Assembly: GCA_000697355.1 (NCBI GenBank)
Contig: JNEN01000850.1
Span: forward strand, 1-64,000
Reading direction: 5' to 3'
Source: Syncephalastrum monosporum B8922
Lineage: Eukaryota > Mucoromycota > Mucoromycetes > Mucorales > Syncephalastraceae
DNA: 64,000 bases
Shown here piece after piece: positions 10,626 through 23,152 of the stretch. The notes beneath the pieces were generated by a model. That model had not been told where the DNA came from and did not search any database. It saw nothing but the letters and a program-made list of their open reading frames with translations. Every line of letters starts with the position of its first letter. Position 1 is the first letter of the stretch. Both the position numbers and the translations under genes were made by a program.

Positions 10626-11331
10626 ATGGCGCTTCAATCCAAATTCTCCTGCTTGTTTGCGACATGGGTGTTGGTCCTCGCCCTTCACTCTATGTTGGCT
10701 ACGGCCCAAGGACAACAGCCTCAAGCTTCGACTCCTAGCCCATCCTCATGCTCTGTGCCACAAGTGTAAGTTTTTTTCCTGCTCAAACAGTTTGACAGCT
10801 GCATGAAACTCACGCCAGACAATTCTTTTTAGTTTTGCTCAGTGCCTGACAAACCAAGACACCTACATCCGAGGGTGCACTGGTCAAGGTAATTCATATA
10901 CCTCTGATATTTTTGTTTGCTGCAATACTAAATCTTCCATTGTTTTGATGCAGATTATACTTGTCTCTGCAAAGTAAGCGGCAAAGAAAACGTGTTTGTT
11001 AGAATATATGCTTATACTTATTTAGTGGAATACCGTCAAACTTTCCTGCTGGGACAACTGCCCGAATGAGCCCGGCCGTGAAGCGCAGAATGGCATCATG
11101 CAAACCTACTGTGCCATTAGCGGTGTAGCTCAAAATGTGACAAGTCCTACTGCGACGCGTGCGCCTGCTTCGACTTCTCTTTCCCCCACCCCATCTGCCT
11201 CGCCTGCTTCTGCCAACAGTCAGGGAACTCATGCAGCCCACAATGATGCTTCTAGCAATATGGATAGGACGCGTTCTTCATTTGCACTTGCTGGTATCCT
11301 CTTTGTTGCTGTCGTATGGGAGACACTGTAG
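10626..11331 (+). CDS. CFEM-like secreted, probably GPI-anchored cell-surface protein
   Basis: Exons 10626-10765, 10833-10888, 10954-10973 and 11026-11331 give 173 aa. Residues 1-28 form a signal peptide with a long hydrophobic core. The mature N-terminus contains eight cysteines in a CFEM-like order: CSVP, QCLTN, GCTGQ, YTCLCK (the C-x-C pair, with an Asp three residues before it as in heme-binding CFEM proteins), SCWDNC and TYC. A Thr/Ser/Pro-rich, probably O-glycosylated linker follows. The C-terminus is a hydrophobic segment of about 15 residues ending the protein, which fits a GPI-anchor signal. CFEM proteins act in the cell wall in adhesion or heme/iron capture. The third exon is only 20 nt. 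Confidence 0.78.
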
Positions 11332-12405
11332 TTCTTTTCTTTTGTCTTGTGGGGATACGCCATCTCCCCACAATCTATTTTCCTGAATACATATGGATAT
11401 GTTTACTGAATTTGCCAAAAGCATTTTTTACTCTTGCAACTCTTGCATCATTATCCTTGTCTTGCGCCATATCCTGTTTGATGGTAGCTCATTTGATACT
11501 CTTCTCAACTCTGCAAGAGACAGTATACCAAAGACATCCAAACTTCTTTGAACGCATCCTGGCGATGATGTCATTTGAGAATGTGCTCGTTAAAGTCGCA
11601 TTGTCGCACAGCTAGGAAGACGTCCAATCCAAAAGGAGCAGACAGCCAAGTTGCCGCTTATACAAAGCGCCCACACCATCTTGTGCCTCGACATGACGCT
11701 TGTTTGTACCATCAGTAAAATGTCATGGTACATAGACAGCTTTTGTTTGGTCGATCGGTGATAGCGGCACTGCGAAATCCAATGGAAATAAAAGTACGTC
11801 GACCGCACGCGCGCAACTATTCTAAGTCCATACCTTGAAGCTTGCGCTTTCACTGGTATTCATGCACCGTTTCCTACACATCTGTACTGTTTCTACGTTC
11901 GATAAAGAGGTATTATATTAGGATCCATGTCGGATATCCATGGCCCTGGGTTGAAAGGATTCCGGGCGGCGTATACAGTACGTACTAACACACAGTAAAC
12001 AAAAGTTCGGTACGCTACGGTACTTTATTTGGAATAGTACGACGTCTCTTGTGCACCCTTCCGGATAGAACGCTGCTCACGACTTCACTATGTCTCTCTC
12101 TGTGCAGTGCCATACGTTCTTTCCTGCTGTCACGGCAGGAGGGACATTCGTATAAAGACCTTTGTGAGCGCGTGATTGATAAAAATGAGGCTTGTCAAAG
12201 AAAACAGTCGATTTGGATATGGATATTTGCAAAAGTAGATTTACATGACATGCGAACCAGATCATCGAGGCTACCTACGTATGTAGTATAGTGGAAACCG
12301 AGAAAGAATTCTCCAACCATCGGTGACACCGAGAACGAGATCTACTCTAGCGAGATACTAGGCTGGTACCACATATCGTGGATTCGCTCATCCGTCATGT
12401 ATCCA
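11332..12405. other. Intergenic, no gene seen
   Basis: Short unsupported frames on both strands (for example 11590-11853 minus and 12049-12291 plus) show no family similarity or splice structure. The distal end is promoter of the aspartic-protease-like gene. Confidence 0.5.
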
Positions 12406-12411
12406 TATAAA
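12406..12411 (+). promoter_or_regulatory. TATA box of the aspartic-protease-like gene
   Basis: TATAAA, 30 bp before the first in-frame ATG (12441) and 66 bp before the second (12477). The spacing favours the second ATG as the start, since a transcript begun about 30 bp past the TATA box would barely include the first. Confidence 0.55.
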
Positions 12412-12476
12412 GCACATGCTTCACCGCTATCCTCGCACCGATGTTCTTCTACTTCCCATCTTCATCGTGTAATACT

Positions 12477-14081
12477 ATGTATTCAAATTTAATCTCTATC
12501 TGTGCTGCAATGGCATTTCTGTCGAATGCAGTTACAGCCGGTCCTATCTACCAGCGCTGGAATGACGGAAGCGATGTCATCAAGATCCCCCTCATGGATA
12601 CGGGTGGCACAGTAAGCAATCGCAGGAGAATACCACGCAGTGTACTTACTTCTCAATGACTTAGTATATCATGGAGATCGACATTGGTATGTCGGACTAC
12701 TCAGTGTCTCTCCATCTTCACTAAACTACTGAACAATCCCCGAACGTGCTACAGGTACGCCGCCCCAGACGTTCAAATTTCCGCTAGATACGGGTTTGAG
12801 CTTGACATGGGTGCCAACAGACGCGGAGGTCGGTCCCAACAAAGAAGGGAACGTCTGCGACTGCGATTCGGAGACACAAAGTGCGCCAACCTATAAGCCG
12901 AGCAATTCGTCGACAGCGGTCGACACCAAAAAAGATGTCAGCTTTACCTACGAAGGAGGTACTGGCTTTGATGCCCATATCTACAAAGTATGTACTTTAT
13001 GAAAGCCAATACACCGCATGCTCATGCCTTTTTTTGTTGTTGTCTAAAGGATACACTCAATATCGCCCCGAACGGCAAAAAAGCTGATGCGCCTTACACA
13101 TCCTTTGCTTCCTTTGATATCGGCGCCGCTTACAAGACCCATGGCTACGTTAATTATACTTATGGTAATTGTCGTGGACACACCCTTCTGACTGAAGCAA
13201 CGGCGTTGTTAATATGGATTACTGTAACCAGTGGGAGGTGTTGGCTTTGGCGGCGATTCGGCATATGAGACCGTCGACAGTATCCGTCGCCGCGCTGTAG
13301 CAGGTAATTTCGCAGTGAAACCGACACGATGTCCCTATTGACATGTGCTTTTCGTTTCTAGACCTTATTAAGCGCGGTGGTAAGTGCAACCTTCCGTGTA
13401 TGAGTATGACCGAATCTCATCTTTGTGGCAGTGCCTAGGCGCGACGGCTTCCAGGGCAATGGCGGAACCACACAAAGTGCTGCTGTCTCTTCAGATTCCA
13501 GCTCTGGCTTTGACAGCTCCAGTAAAAAGAAGCGATGGGATCAGCCCGATGCCTGGCTTTTGTTGAATGGAGAAGACAAAGCGCTCTATACAGGCGAGAT
13601 CGCATATCTGAATATTGGTGCTGACGGTGACAAATCGAAATTTTGGCGCGTGGCTCTGGAAAAAGCGTCGCTCGGCAGCAGCTACTATGATGACTGTCGA
13701 ACCACAGCCAAGTTCAGCTCGGGCTCGCGCTCCGTCCTTGTGCCCCCTTCTAAGGCTGATGCGCTCAACAAGGCCATTGGTGCCGAATACAATGCCATTA
13801 CTCGCCGTTACGAGCTTGACTGCGATAAAATACCCGATTATCCACTTACGTTTGGATTTGAAGGTTACAATGTCAGTATTCCCTCATCGGTGTACACTAC
13901 CAAAACCGAGGGCGCGTGTTATACCCTGATCAACCGTAACCTGGTCAAAGGCAGCGAGGAGTGGATCATTGGCTCATCTCTAAGCAATGCTTTCTATACC
14001 ATCTACGACTTTAAAAACGAACAAGTGGGCATTGCAAAGCTCATCAATGGTGCAGAAGGCGCCACCGTCTCGAAAGCCTAA
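12477..14081 (+). CDS. Secreted pepsin-like (A1) aspartic protease homologue, second catalytic Asp missing
   Basis: Exons 12477-12611, 12665-12686, 12755-12987, 13050-13164, 13232-13303, 13362-13379 and 13432-14081 give 414 aa. A signal peptide (residues 1-21) is followed by the two-lobed A1 fold. Lobe 1 has YIMEIDIGTPPQTFKFPLDTG with catalytic D64, although the usual DTGS is DTGL; the flap tyrosine is present (FTYEGGTG). Lobe 2 has WRVALEK and a Cys pair, but the position of the second D-T/S-G reads S294-S-G (AKFSSGSRSVLVPP), so the second catalytic aspartate is Ser. The terminal WIIGSSLSNAFYTIYDF matches the family. Lys-Arg and Arg-Arg sites lie between the lobes. Proteolysis is therefore doubtful. 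A start at 12441 would add 12 residues. Confidence 0.88.
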
Positions 14082-16112
<2,031 letters not shown>

Positions 16113-16446
16113 ATTTTCATATCAATCATGTAGATCCCATTATACTGTGTACAAAAAATACATTGCCCTAACAATTACGGAGAAAAAAAGGTGTATAGTG
16201 TGATTCCAATGAGAGATATAGTGCTATTTATGGGAAGCCTTGTAACCTATGACTGGTATCTTCGAGAAATAGGACATAATGGAAGCAGGCAGTAATTGTC
16301 AATTTGAGTCGCTTCGCTTGATCCAAAACGCAGAAAATCCCGGAAGTCTGGTTGATTTCATTGTCTGATTTCGAAATTAGAAACTTGGTGAAGTTGAGGC
16401 CGCAGTGCAGCTTTTTCCACCACTTTTTATTCCTGCATTACACACC
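16113..16446. other. Intergenic spacer
   Basis: 3' end of the glutathione reductase gene and promoter of the helicase gene. No other feature seen. Confidence 0.5.
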
Positions 16447-16990
16447 ATGTCAACAGGCAAGTAACTCGGTGCTGGAGTCTGTATAGGGTCGAGCGGCTTC
16501 TTGTCTTTGGATAGAGCGATCAGACCCATCGCCCTTACAAATTAAAATGGTCTCCCCATTCTGACCTGACATTGGGTTCCCATTTAGGTCCCTCAAACGT
16601 TGTCAACGTTCGCCTGAACGATCTTCTCAGCACTCCTTCAGGTAAATACTCCAAACGCGTTAACTGGCCATGTAAACCAATTCGTACCTAGGTAAACGAA
16701 AGGAAGAGCGATAGGGTTCTTTACCCGCGCACGCGGATAGTGCGACTGACAGCTGTCAAATATCATAGTGCAACCAGTGCCGGCGGCAGAGCATGAAGGT
16801 AAAAACGGCATACACCCCAAGCGATACCAATGTTTCTCACCTCTGGAAAGCGTATAACGATCAAGGACAGACCAATCTGATCCCCAGCTCCCACAAGGTT
16901 TTTGTCAAGCTGTCGTCCGACCTTGACAAATCCCTTGTGAGCTCGGCCAAGTCATTCGAAGAACTCGGCTTGTACGTCCTCCCTTCTTCT

Positions 16991-17030
<40 letters not shown>

Positions 17031-18402
17031 CGAGAAAAAAGACTAACCGTCTACCAGGAAAAAGGAGCTTCTACAAGGTCTGTACGCCATGGGTTTCTCG
17101 AAGCCCTCACGAATTCAAGAACGTGCACTGCCGCTCTTGCTGCACGAGCCGTAAGTCGCAGAATGACGATCATGTCACTTGACACTCACCTCGAGGATTA
17201 CATATAGGCCCAAGAACATGATTGGGCAGTCTCAGAGTGGCACCGGCAAGACCGCCGCCTTCCTGCTCAACATCCTGAGTCGCGTGGACACCACCCTCCA
17301 CAAACCACAAGCGATCGTCCTCACGCCTTCCCGTGAGCTGGCTCGGCAGATCATGGACGTGGTCGACACAATGGCCAAGTTCACACAAGTCACTCGAGGC
17401 ATCGTGATCAAGGGTGGCACCCACCGAAACCGCAAGATCACAGAACAAGTGGTGATCGGTACCCCCGGTGCGGTAGCAGACTCCATCCGTCGACGCTACC
17501 TGGATACCACGGCCATGAAGGTGTTCGTGCTGGATGAGGCGGATAACATGTTGGACCAGGACGGTCTTGGTGACCAGAGTATTAAGATTAAAAGGTAAGT
17601 CAGTGGACTTTACGTGTGAGAGACAGTGAGAGAGGCGGTGCCTGTGTACTCATAAGGAGTATTATCAGCATGCTGCAGTCCCCAAACGTCCAAGTCGTCC
17701 TTTTCTCGGCTACGTTCCCGGAGAATGTCCGTCGCTTCGCACCTCGCTTTGCCGAAAATGCAAATGAAATTTCACTCCGTCGTGAAGAAGAGAGTGTCGA
17801 CACCATCAAACAGTTTTACATGGACTGCCGCGACGAGGCTCACAAATATGACGTGCTCTGCAATTTGTACGACCTGTTGACCGTCAGCCAGAGCATCATT
17901 TTCTGTCAAGTAAGGAAGGAGCGCGTTTCGTAGGACGAAAGAGGGACTCGAGAGTCTAATATGTGGTTAGCATCGACACACGGCCGAAGAAATCGCGCGC
18001 CGCATGGCTGAACTGGGTCATGCCGTCTGTGCCCTTCACGGCACCATGGACACGGAAGTGCGCGACCGCGCTATGGATGATTTCCGCCGTGGTGAATACA
18101 AGGTTTTGATCACCACCAATGTCCTATCCCGAGGCATCGACGTGCTCCAGGTCAGTCTCGTCATCAACTATGACATGCCCCTCGACAGCCACCACATGCC
18201 CGACCCCGAAGTTTACCTCCATCGCGTCGGCCGCACAGGCCGATTTGGCCGCACAGGTATCAGCATCAATTTCGTCCACGACCGACGAAGTTGGGAAAAT
18301 ATGCGTGCCATCGAGGACCACTTTGGCAAGCCGATCAAGCCCATCCAGACGGACGATTGGGAGGAAGTCGAAAAGGTTCTCAAGAGCGAGAAGGTGCTGT
18401 AA
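16447..18402 (+). CDS. DBP5: DEAD-box ATP-dependent RNA helicase, mRNA export factor Dbp5
   Basis: Exons 16447-16456, 16588-16641, 16769-16798, 16851-16971, 17058-17150, 17208-17594, 17669-17909 and 17971-18402 give 455 aa. Dbp5 remodels mRNPs at the cytoplasmic face of the nuclear pore. The KSFEELGL segment and [17 protein letters not shown] (Q motif) match Dbp5/DDX19. Helicase motifs follow: SQSGTGKT (I), PSRELA (Ia), GTPG (Ib), DEAD (II), SAT (III), then domain 2 with [10 protein letters not shown] and [10 protein letters not shown] (VI). The N-terminal exons are short and rest on phase consistency: intron 1 must use a GC donor (G|GCAAGT) to keep the frame, and exon 3 is 30 nt. The core from 16851 is very secure; the first 30 residues are less so. 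Confidence 0.93.
16993..17030 (+). repeat. Poly-T tract inside a DBP5 intron
   Basis: An uninterrupted run of about 38 T in the 86-bp intron 16972-17057, far longer than a normal polypyrimidine tract. It should be length-variable and prone to sequencing error. Confidence 0.9.
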
Positions 18403-18540
18403 TTCCGGCATATGCATTCTGACACGCGCGTGCGTGCGTGTTGCCAAGGTTAAAAAAAAGTTCATGTATTTTTAAATCCCTCCTGTCATCTTTCACATCC
18501 ATATGTATGCGATATAATGAGCATAATATACTTTATTGCG

Positions 18541-19357
18541 CTATGCATCATCGTCACTGCTGCTATCATCACTGTAAGCGGCCACAAGTGAGGTGGTCGG
18601 CTGAGGTTTTGACTCGCTTTTCTTTTCGGTCGGGTTTGCTGCAGTCTTGGTCGCTTTTGCGGCGACAGTGGTCGTAGTCGTAGTAGTAGTCGTAGTGTTA
18701 GTGGTGGAGGTGGAGGTGGTAGTGGCTGGCGTGACTTTTGTCTTTTTTGGCGTTTCGTCGCTATCTTCATCGCGTTTTCGTTTGACGACCACGAGGCCCT
18801 CGAAGCCCTTGGTGGGTTTTGCCGTGGGCTTTCGAGGAAGAGTCTTTTTGTTGAACTGCGATGTCGTGGGCTTTTCAGCGGCGGGGGGCGAGGTGTGGGG
18901 CCCACTTACGACCGCTCTAGATGGAAAAAGTAGAAAGTAGGACCGGATAAGGATGACAGCAGCAAGTAAAAAAAAGGGCAGGAGGGCTTACTTCCGGTAG
19001 GCATCGAGTTCTTCTTGCTCTTTCTGTCTCTGCTCTTCCTCGAGTTTGCGCTGTACGTCGGACAGGGTCTGGAAGTACTCGGCCTCGTCATCGTCGACGC
19101 GCTTGATGAGGTTGCTCAGCCGGCTCTGTTCCTGGAACATTTCTTCCTTGATATTCCGCTGCTCTTGCAGCCGCTCATAGAGTGTGCGGGGATCATACGG
19201 TTCAGCAGACGAGGACGACGAAGCTGCTGGTGATCATGGTTGGCTAATGTTGGCATGGCATTCCACGTGTATATAAAGCAATACCTTGCCCCTCTTCCTG
19301 GTCTCCCTTGGTCGGATCCAGGGTCTGTCCACTGACGAATCGGCCCGATTGGGACAT
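18541..19357 (-). CDS. PIP30/FAM192A (NIP30-domain) nuclear protein homologue
   Basis: Exons on the minus strand are 19357-19285, 19226-18992 and 18916-18541, giving 227 aa. The N-terminal half matches the NIP30/FAM192A domain: MSQSGRFVSGQTLD, then YDPRTLYERLQEQ, NLIKRVDDDEAEYFQTL and a charged helix ending ELDAYRK. In animals this family binds the PA28-gamma proteasome activator (PSME3); Fyv6-like relatives act in splicing. The C-terminal half is Lys/Thr-rich and disordered (poly-Thr near residues 175-190) and ends in an acidic Ser/Asp tail with a CK2-type pattern. It converges with DBP5, 138 bp apart. Domain identity is confident; molecular role in this fungus is inference. Confidence 0.82.
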
Positions 19358-19651
19358 TGTGTGTGAAAAAGTAGGGTATGTAGGGGAGAAAAAGAATGTC
19401 TTGTGGGACAACGCCCGCTCCATTTGCGCATATTTTTTGGAATTTGTTCAATTTTGACAACCACCCCAATAGACAGACAGCAAGTCAAAATTTATGCGGT
19501 CGAAACACCTGTAAACTCGATACATTACAATACAAATGGCAGCATGTGCAAAAGAGAGACGCTTCATTCGATCGTTTAAATGATAGACAGATAAAGGAGG
19601 TCACGGCGTGGCAGATGGAGGGAAACGGTGTGTATAGGTATTTTGTAGAGA

Positions 19652-20496
19652 TTAGATAGCGGCGTATTCTAGGACCTAAACAACACCACCAGACCGCCGT
19701 ACCGTGTGTCAGTATCAGAAGAGCGCACCCGTTTCGTTGAGCTACTGTTACCTTTTTCGGCTCAAGGAAAGCGAGCCAGTCTGAAGTGGTGGTGGGCAGG
19801 AGTCCCATGGCGTTGACTTTGTAGACACCGAGCATCATGACGACGAGCTGGAGGAACAAAAAGACAAACTTGGGCATCAAGAGTTCGGTGCTATCTTTGG
19901 TCTCGAACCGGGAGAAAGCTAGAACAGGCGAAACAGTTAGAGCATGATCCAAGCTCACCCTGCGAGTCCCATTCGGCTCTTACTCTGGTTTAGTGACATG
20001 ATGGCCTTGATAGGCTGAAAGAAGAGCATGCCGGTGATCATGACACTGAAGATCTGAACACCGTTTCCGGACATGTAAATCATGATCGCATTCATGGGTA
20101 TACTTTTAGCGGGACTGTACGCGACATCCCATGCTCGCTAAGGGATATGCGTGTGTGAGTGTCAGTCATGATAATCTGCCCCACCGTAGAGTCAGTCTAG
20201 TTCACTTGCCTTGATCTTGATGGCAGCATCGTTACGTTCGTCTTGTGCTGATGTCGAGCGCGAGGCTTTCTATAAGGTCAATGAGTGAGTGTGAGTGTGT
20301 GTGTGCCAAGACAGTCGAGTACACGCTGTGCTTACTGCGTTGGCTTTGGCATTCTGGAGCGCACCCGATTCGAAGCCAATCGGATTGGCAAGCGCTGTCT
20401 TGGGTCTAAAAGGCGAGTCAGAAAAGCAAGAATCGCGCATTAAAGCCGTGATTACTTTGGTATGGAGGCGAAGTCAACAGCCCACTTGGATGCCAT
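19652..20496 (-). CDS. EMC4: ER membrane protein complex subunit 4
   Basis: Exons on the minus strand are 20496-20456, 20405-20336, 20269-20210, 20137-19984, 19918-19752 and 19675-19652, giving 171 aa. EMC inserts tail-anchored and multipass proteins into the ER membrane. The conserved features are IGFESG near residue 25, the SIPMNAIMIYMSGNGVQIFSVM segment before the first membrane span (GMLFFQPIKAIMSLNQ), a second hydrophobic helix FVFLFLQLVVMMLGVYKVNAMGLLP, and the near-terminal TSDWLAFLEP signature. Exon 3 ends with a GC donor (ATCAAG|GCAAGT), which is the only choice that joins in phase to RAWDVAYSP. The last exon is 24 nt and adds VLEYAAI. Confidence 0.92.
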
Positions 20497-20686
20497 AGTG
20501 TGTGTTTAAGAAAGAAGGAAGATACAGTAACAAGTACGCGCCTCTTGAATTGCAGTCGAAATCAACCGCCCGTCCTTACTTAATAAGCAGTGATAAGAAC
20601 ACGTACAAATAAAAAATATCGATAAATATTACATAGATCTACTTTTATTGCTATCCTTATTATTATGCATGAGAGGGCTGTGTAGT

Positions 20687-21388
20687 TTAATAGAAGCCTT
20701 GTGCCCAGGCAAAGCCGAGGATGATCAGCGCAATGACAAAGAAGATAAGAGCGTAGCTGAACCGGATGAATCGATGGACAACCGCGCCCTCGACGAGGGT
20801 CACCACCACAGCAAAGGCAAGGAAACTAATAACTCCCATGAATATCCATACAAAAAAGAGAAACCCATGTCATATAACTTACAGCCAGGCAAGGATCATG
20901 ACACCGCGGGTAGAGCCACGCGCGAAGGTGTTGATAACCATGACAGACAGAAGCATCAGGACCAGATCACGCAGCAGTTCTTGGCCGCGGTCGAGACGGT
21001 TGAAGATCTTCTGACCCCACGTAGGCGCACGACCGAGGAAGCCGGCCATCTTGTTGTTGCCCGCAGTCGTAGTAGTGGGCGCCACGGCCGGGTTGGTGCC
21101 GGTTGCGCCGCCCGCGACTTCGGGATCGGTGGTGCCAGCCGTGCCAGTCGCGCCGGCTGTGCCCGCCGCAGTCGTGTTGGTTGCGGTAGGGTCTGTGACG
21201 ACCGCGTTTCCGGGCGCAGTATCGCCGCCAAAGATGTGGCGGAACACCCACGAGCAGGCCCACAGGAGCCACAGCACGCTGAAGGCAATCCAGCCTACGC
21301 GCACGTGCCAGTCCAGCAAGAAGTCGGACATGGACAGGAAGATGTTTTCATGGATGTTGGGCTGTATTTGCTCCGCCGTGTTGTTCAT
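20687..21388 (-). CDS. Multi-pass membrane protein of unknown function
   Basis: Exons on the minus strand are 21388-20883 and 20825-20687, giving 214 aa. Residues 25-50 form a first membrane helix (WIAFSVLWLLWACSWVF). A low-complexity Ala/Gly/Thr-rich loop of about 60 residues follows. Then come an amphipathic segment (IFNRLDRGQELLRDL), a helix LVLMLLSVMVI, a helix VMILAWLFLAFAVVVTLVEG that spans the intron, and a last helix YALIFFVIALIILGFAW, for four predicted spans. The C-terminus is short. I recognise no family; the layout is compatible with a tetraspan-type plasma-membrane or organelle protein. It lies tail-to-head with EMC4, with 190 bp between its stop and the EMC4 start. Confidence 0.75.
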
Positions 21389-21487
21389 TATTACTTTAGT
21401 TTAGAAAAAGGCTAGTAGGTGAAAAAGCGTAAACCACGCTACGCAGGGAATCAACTGTTTTATATACGGGGCTGATCAACCCTTGCT

Positions 21488-22682
21488 TCATCCCAATCCC
21501 TTGTCAAACATGGATGACGGCAGATGCTGGTCCATGTACCGGGGCAAGTCATGGAGTGCCTTGATCATCTCTGGCGCACGCGTACTTGCTAACGGCCCAA
21601 CGTCCTCATAGGATAGACGTCCTGCATCGGATCAGTCTGACTGTCTTGGTTCTATCTACCTCTTCGGCTATTTACCTCGGTCAAGGAGAACCGCGTTCCA
21701 TCCTGCATGACGCGCGCCTAAACACATAAAGAGGTCAGAACGATCCCATCACTCTCACAAGCAGGGTTTCACTCCTACCCCGATAGTCTCTAATAGCCTG
21801 ATTAGTCGATATCATCGCATCATTGTATAAGACTGACATACTTGGCTGCATCATCGCCGACGTGGAGGGCCTCCTCTGCCGAAATCCCTGCCCGCCGGCT
21901 CGCGGCCTCAAAGATCTTGGGCGATGGCTTCTCCGCGCCCTCGTCGTAGCTCGTCAGCACAAAGTCAAAGTACCGTGCTAACTCAAGGCATTCGAGCACC
22001 TGGGCTTTATCACTACCGCGTCAGTCCTCAGTCCACTGCCCAGCCCACACCTGCTGTGTGCTTACTGAGACGCTCGTCCGAGTTGCTAATCACAGCCATG
22101 CGGAACCCATCCGCCTGGAGTCGCGTCAGCGTCGGCACCACGTCGTGGAACGCGGCGTAGCCCTTATCTGAAGTGAAGCGGTGGTACAGCGCTTCGAATA
22201 GTGCTTCGAACTTCGGGTCCAGTTCTGCCCGTTTGGCGTGAGTCCTTTCTTCACTGTCTTTGTTGCATCCGATGGACGTACCCGATTTTGGAACACCCGA
22301 CTGCCGAAATGTTTCATACACCAACTACGCATGAATGCAGTCTGTATCAGCTACTTCGATGTCCATAATCCCGTATATTGCACACAACATGCCTCGTGCC
22401 ACCAATGCCTGGGATGCATGCCGATATGCCGCCCATAGAACGGCACACGGTCCATCTGATTCTTGAACACGTGGCTGAATGTATGTCGGATCCGTTCACG
22501 ACACACAGCAATACCCATGCTGTTGGCTTCGTTGGCCTTTTTAATTTTATTGAGTTCTCAGTCGTTGCGTGATTCCCATTCCTGGAACATACGTATTGGG
22601 CCGTCATGCTGCCACGCGGCTTGAAGAGAGTGTTGTACGCATCAAATGTGACGAGTCGGATCCGCGTCGTGCGCCCGGCCAT
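21488..22682 (-). CDS. Haloacid-dehalogenase-like hydrolase (HDHD3 type)
   Basis: Exons on the minus strand are 22682-22593, 22536-22393, 22324-22282, 22224-22066, 22004-21838, 21797-21779, 21717-21676 and 21621-21488, giving 265 aa. Motif I is VTFDAYNTLF with nucleophile D14; position +2 is Tyr, as in haloacid dehalogenases rather than phosphatases with DxD. Motif II is VISNSD, motif III the Lys of EGAEKPSPKIF, motif IV HVGDDA. The cap region contains HIGMHPRHWWHE followed by LVYETFRQSGV, which aligns without gap to HDHD3 only if intron 2 uses a GC donor (GAG|GCATGT). The fifth donor is GTCAGT; with the nearer GTATGT the DYRGARHAGW block would be out of frame. The substrate is unknown. Confidence 0.88.
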
Positions 22683-23152
22683 GATCCAAAGAAGGAAAAC
22701 AGAAGACGAAAATAAGATGCACTTATTGCACGGTGGGCATGGATGGGAAGAAAAAAGCGCCGATGGACACAAATAAAAAAAATATATAGTATATCAGAGA
22801 TCGCGAAGATAAATGACTCCAGATCTGTAAGCCGAAGAGAACATTATATAGAATGGGGCTGATTTTATCCAGAATAGAGAGAGAGAAAAAAAAAAGGAAT
22901 TGGCAGACTGTGGACAACCGAGTACACGGAAAAGATTATAGAGAAAAGAAAACACGGAGAGGCTGAAAGTATGTGAGGATGTGTGTCTGACAATGTATGA
23001 TATAGAGAGAGTGTGTGTGTGTGAAGATAAAGAGAAAAAAAGAAAGAAAAATAAAGGAAAGCGGGTTTGTACAATAGAATCGTGCGTATACACTTTTGCA
23101 GAAACTTTTTTTCTGTATAAAAAAGAGATATAAAGAAAAATCACAAAAAGGG
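22683..23152. other. Intergenic, promoter of the HAD-hydrolase gene and 3' end of the Sds3-like gene
   Basis: Strongly strand-asymmetric: purine-rich on the plus strand with A-runs and a short GT repeat at about 23010-23024. No gene seen. Confidence 0.5.

Noticed and set aside
20648..21415. 255-codon plus-strand open frame
   Set aside because: Antisense of the membrane-protein gene at 20687-21388; Arg/Gly-rich composition typical of a shadow.
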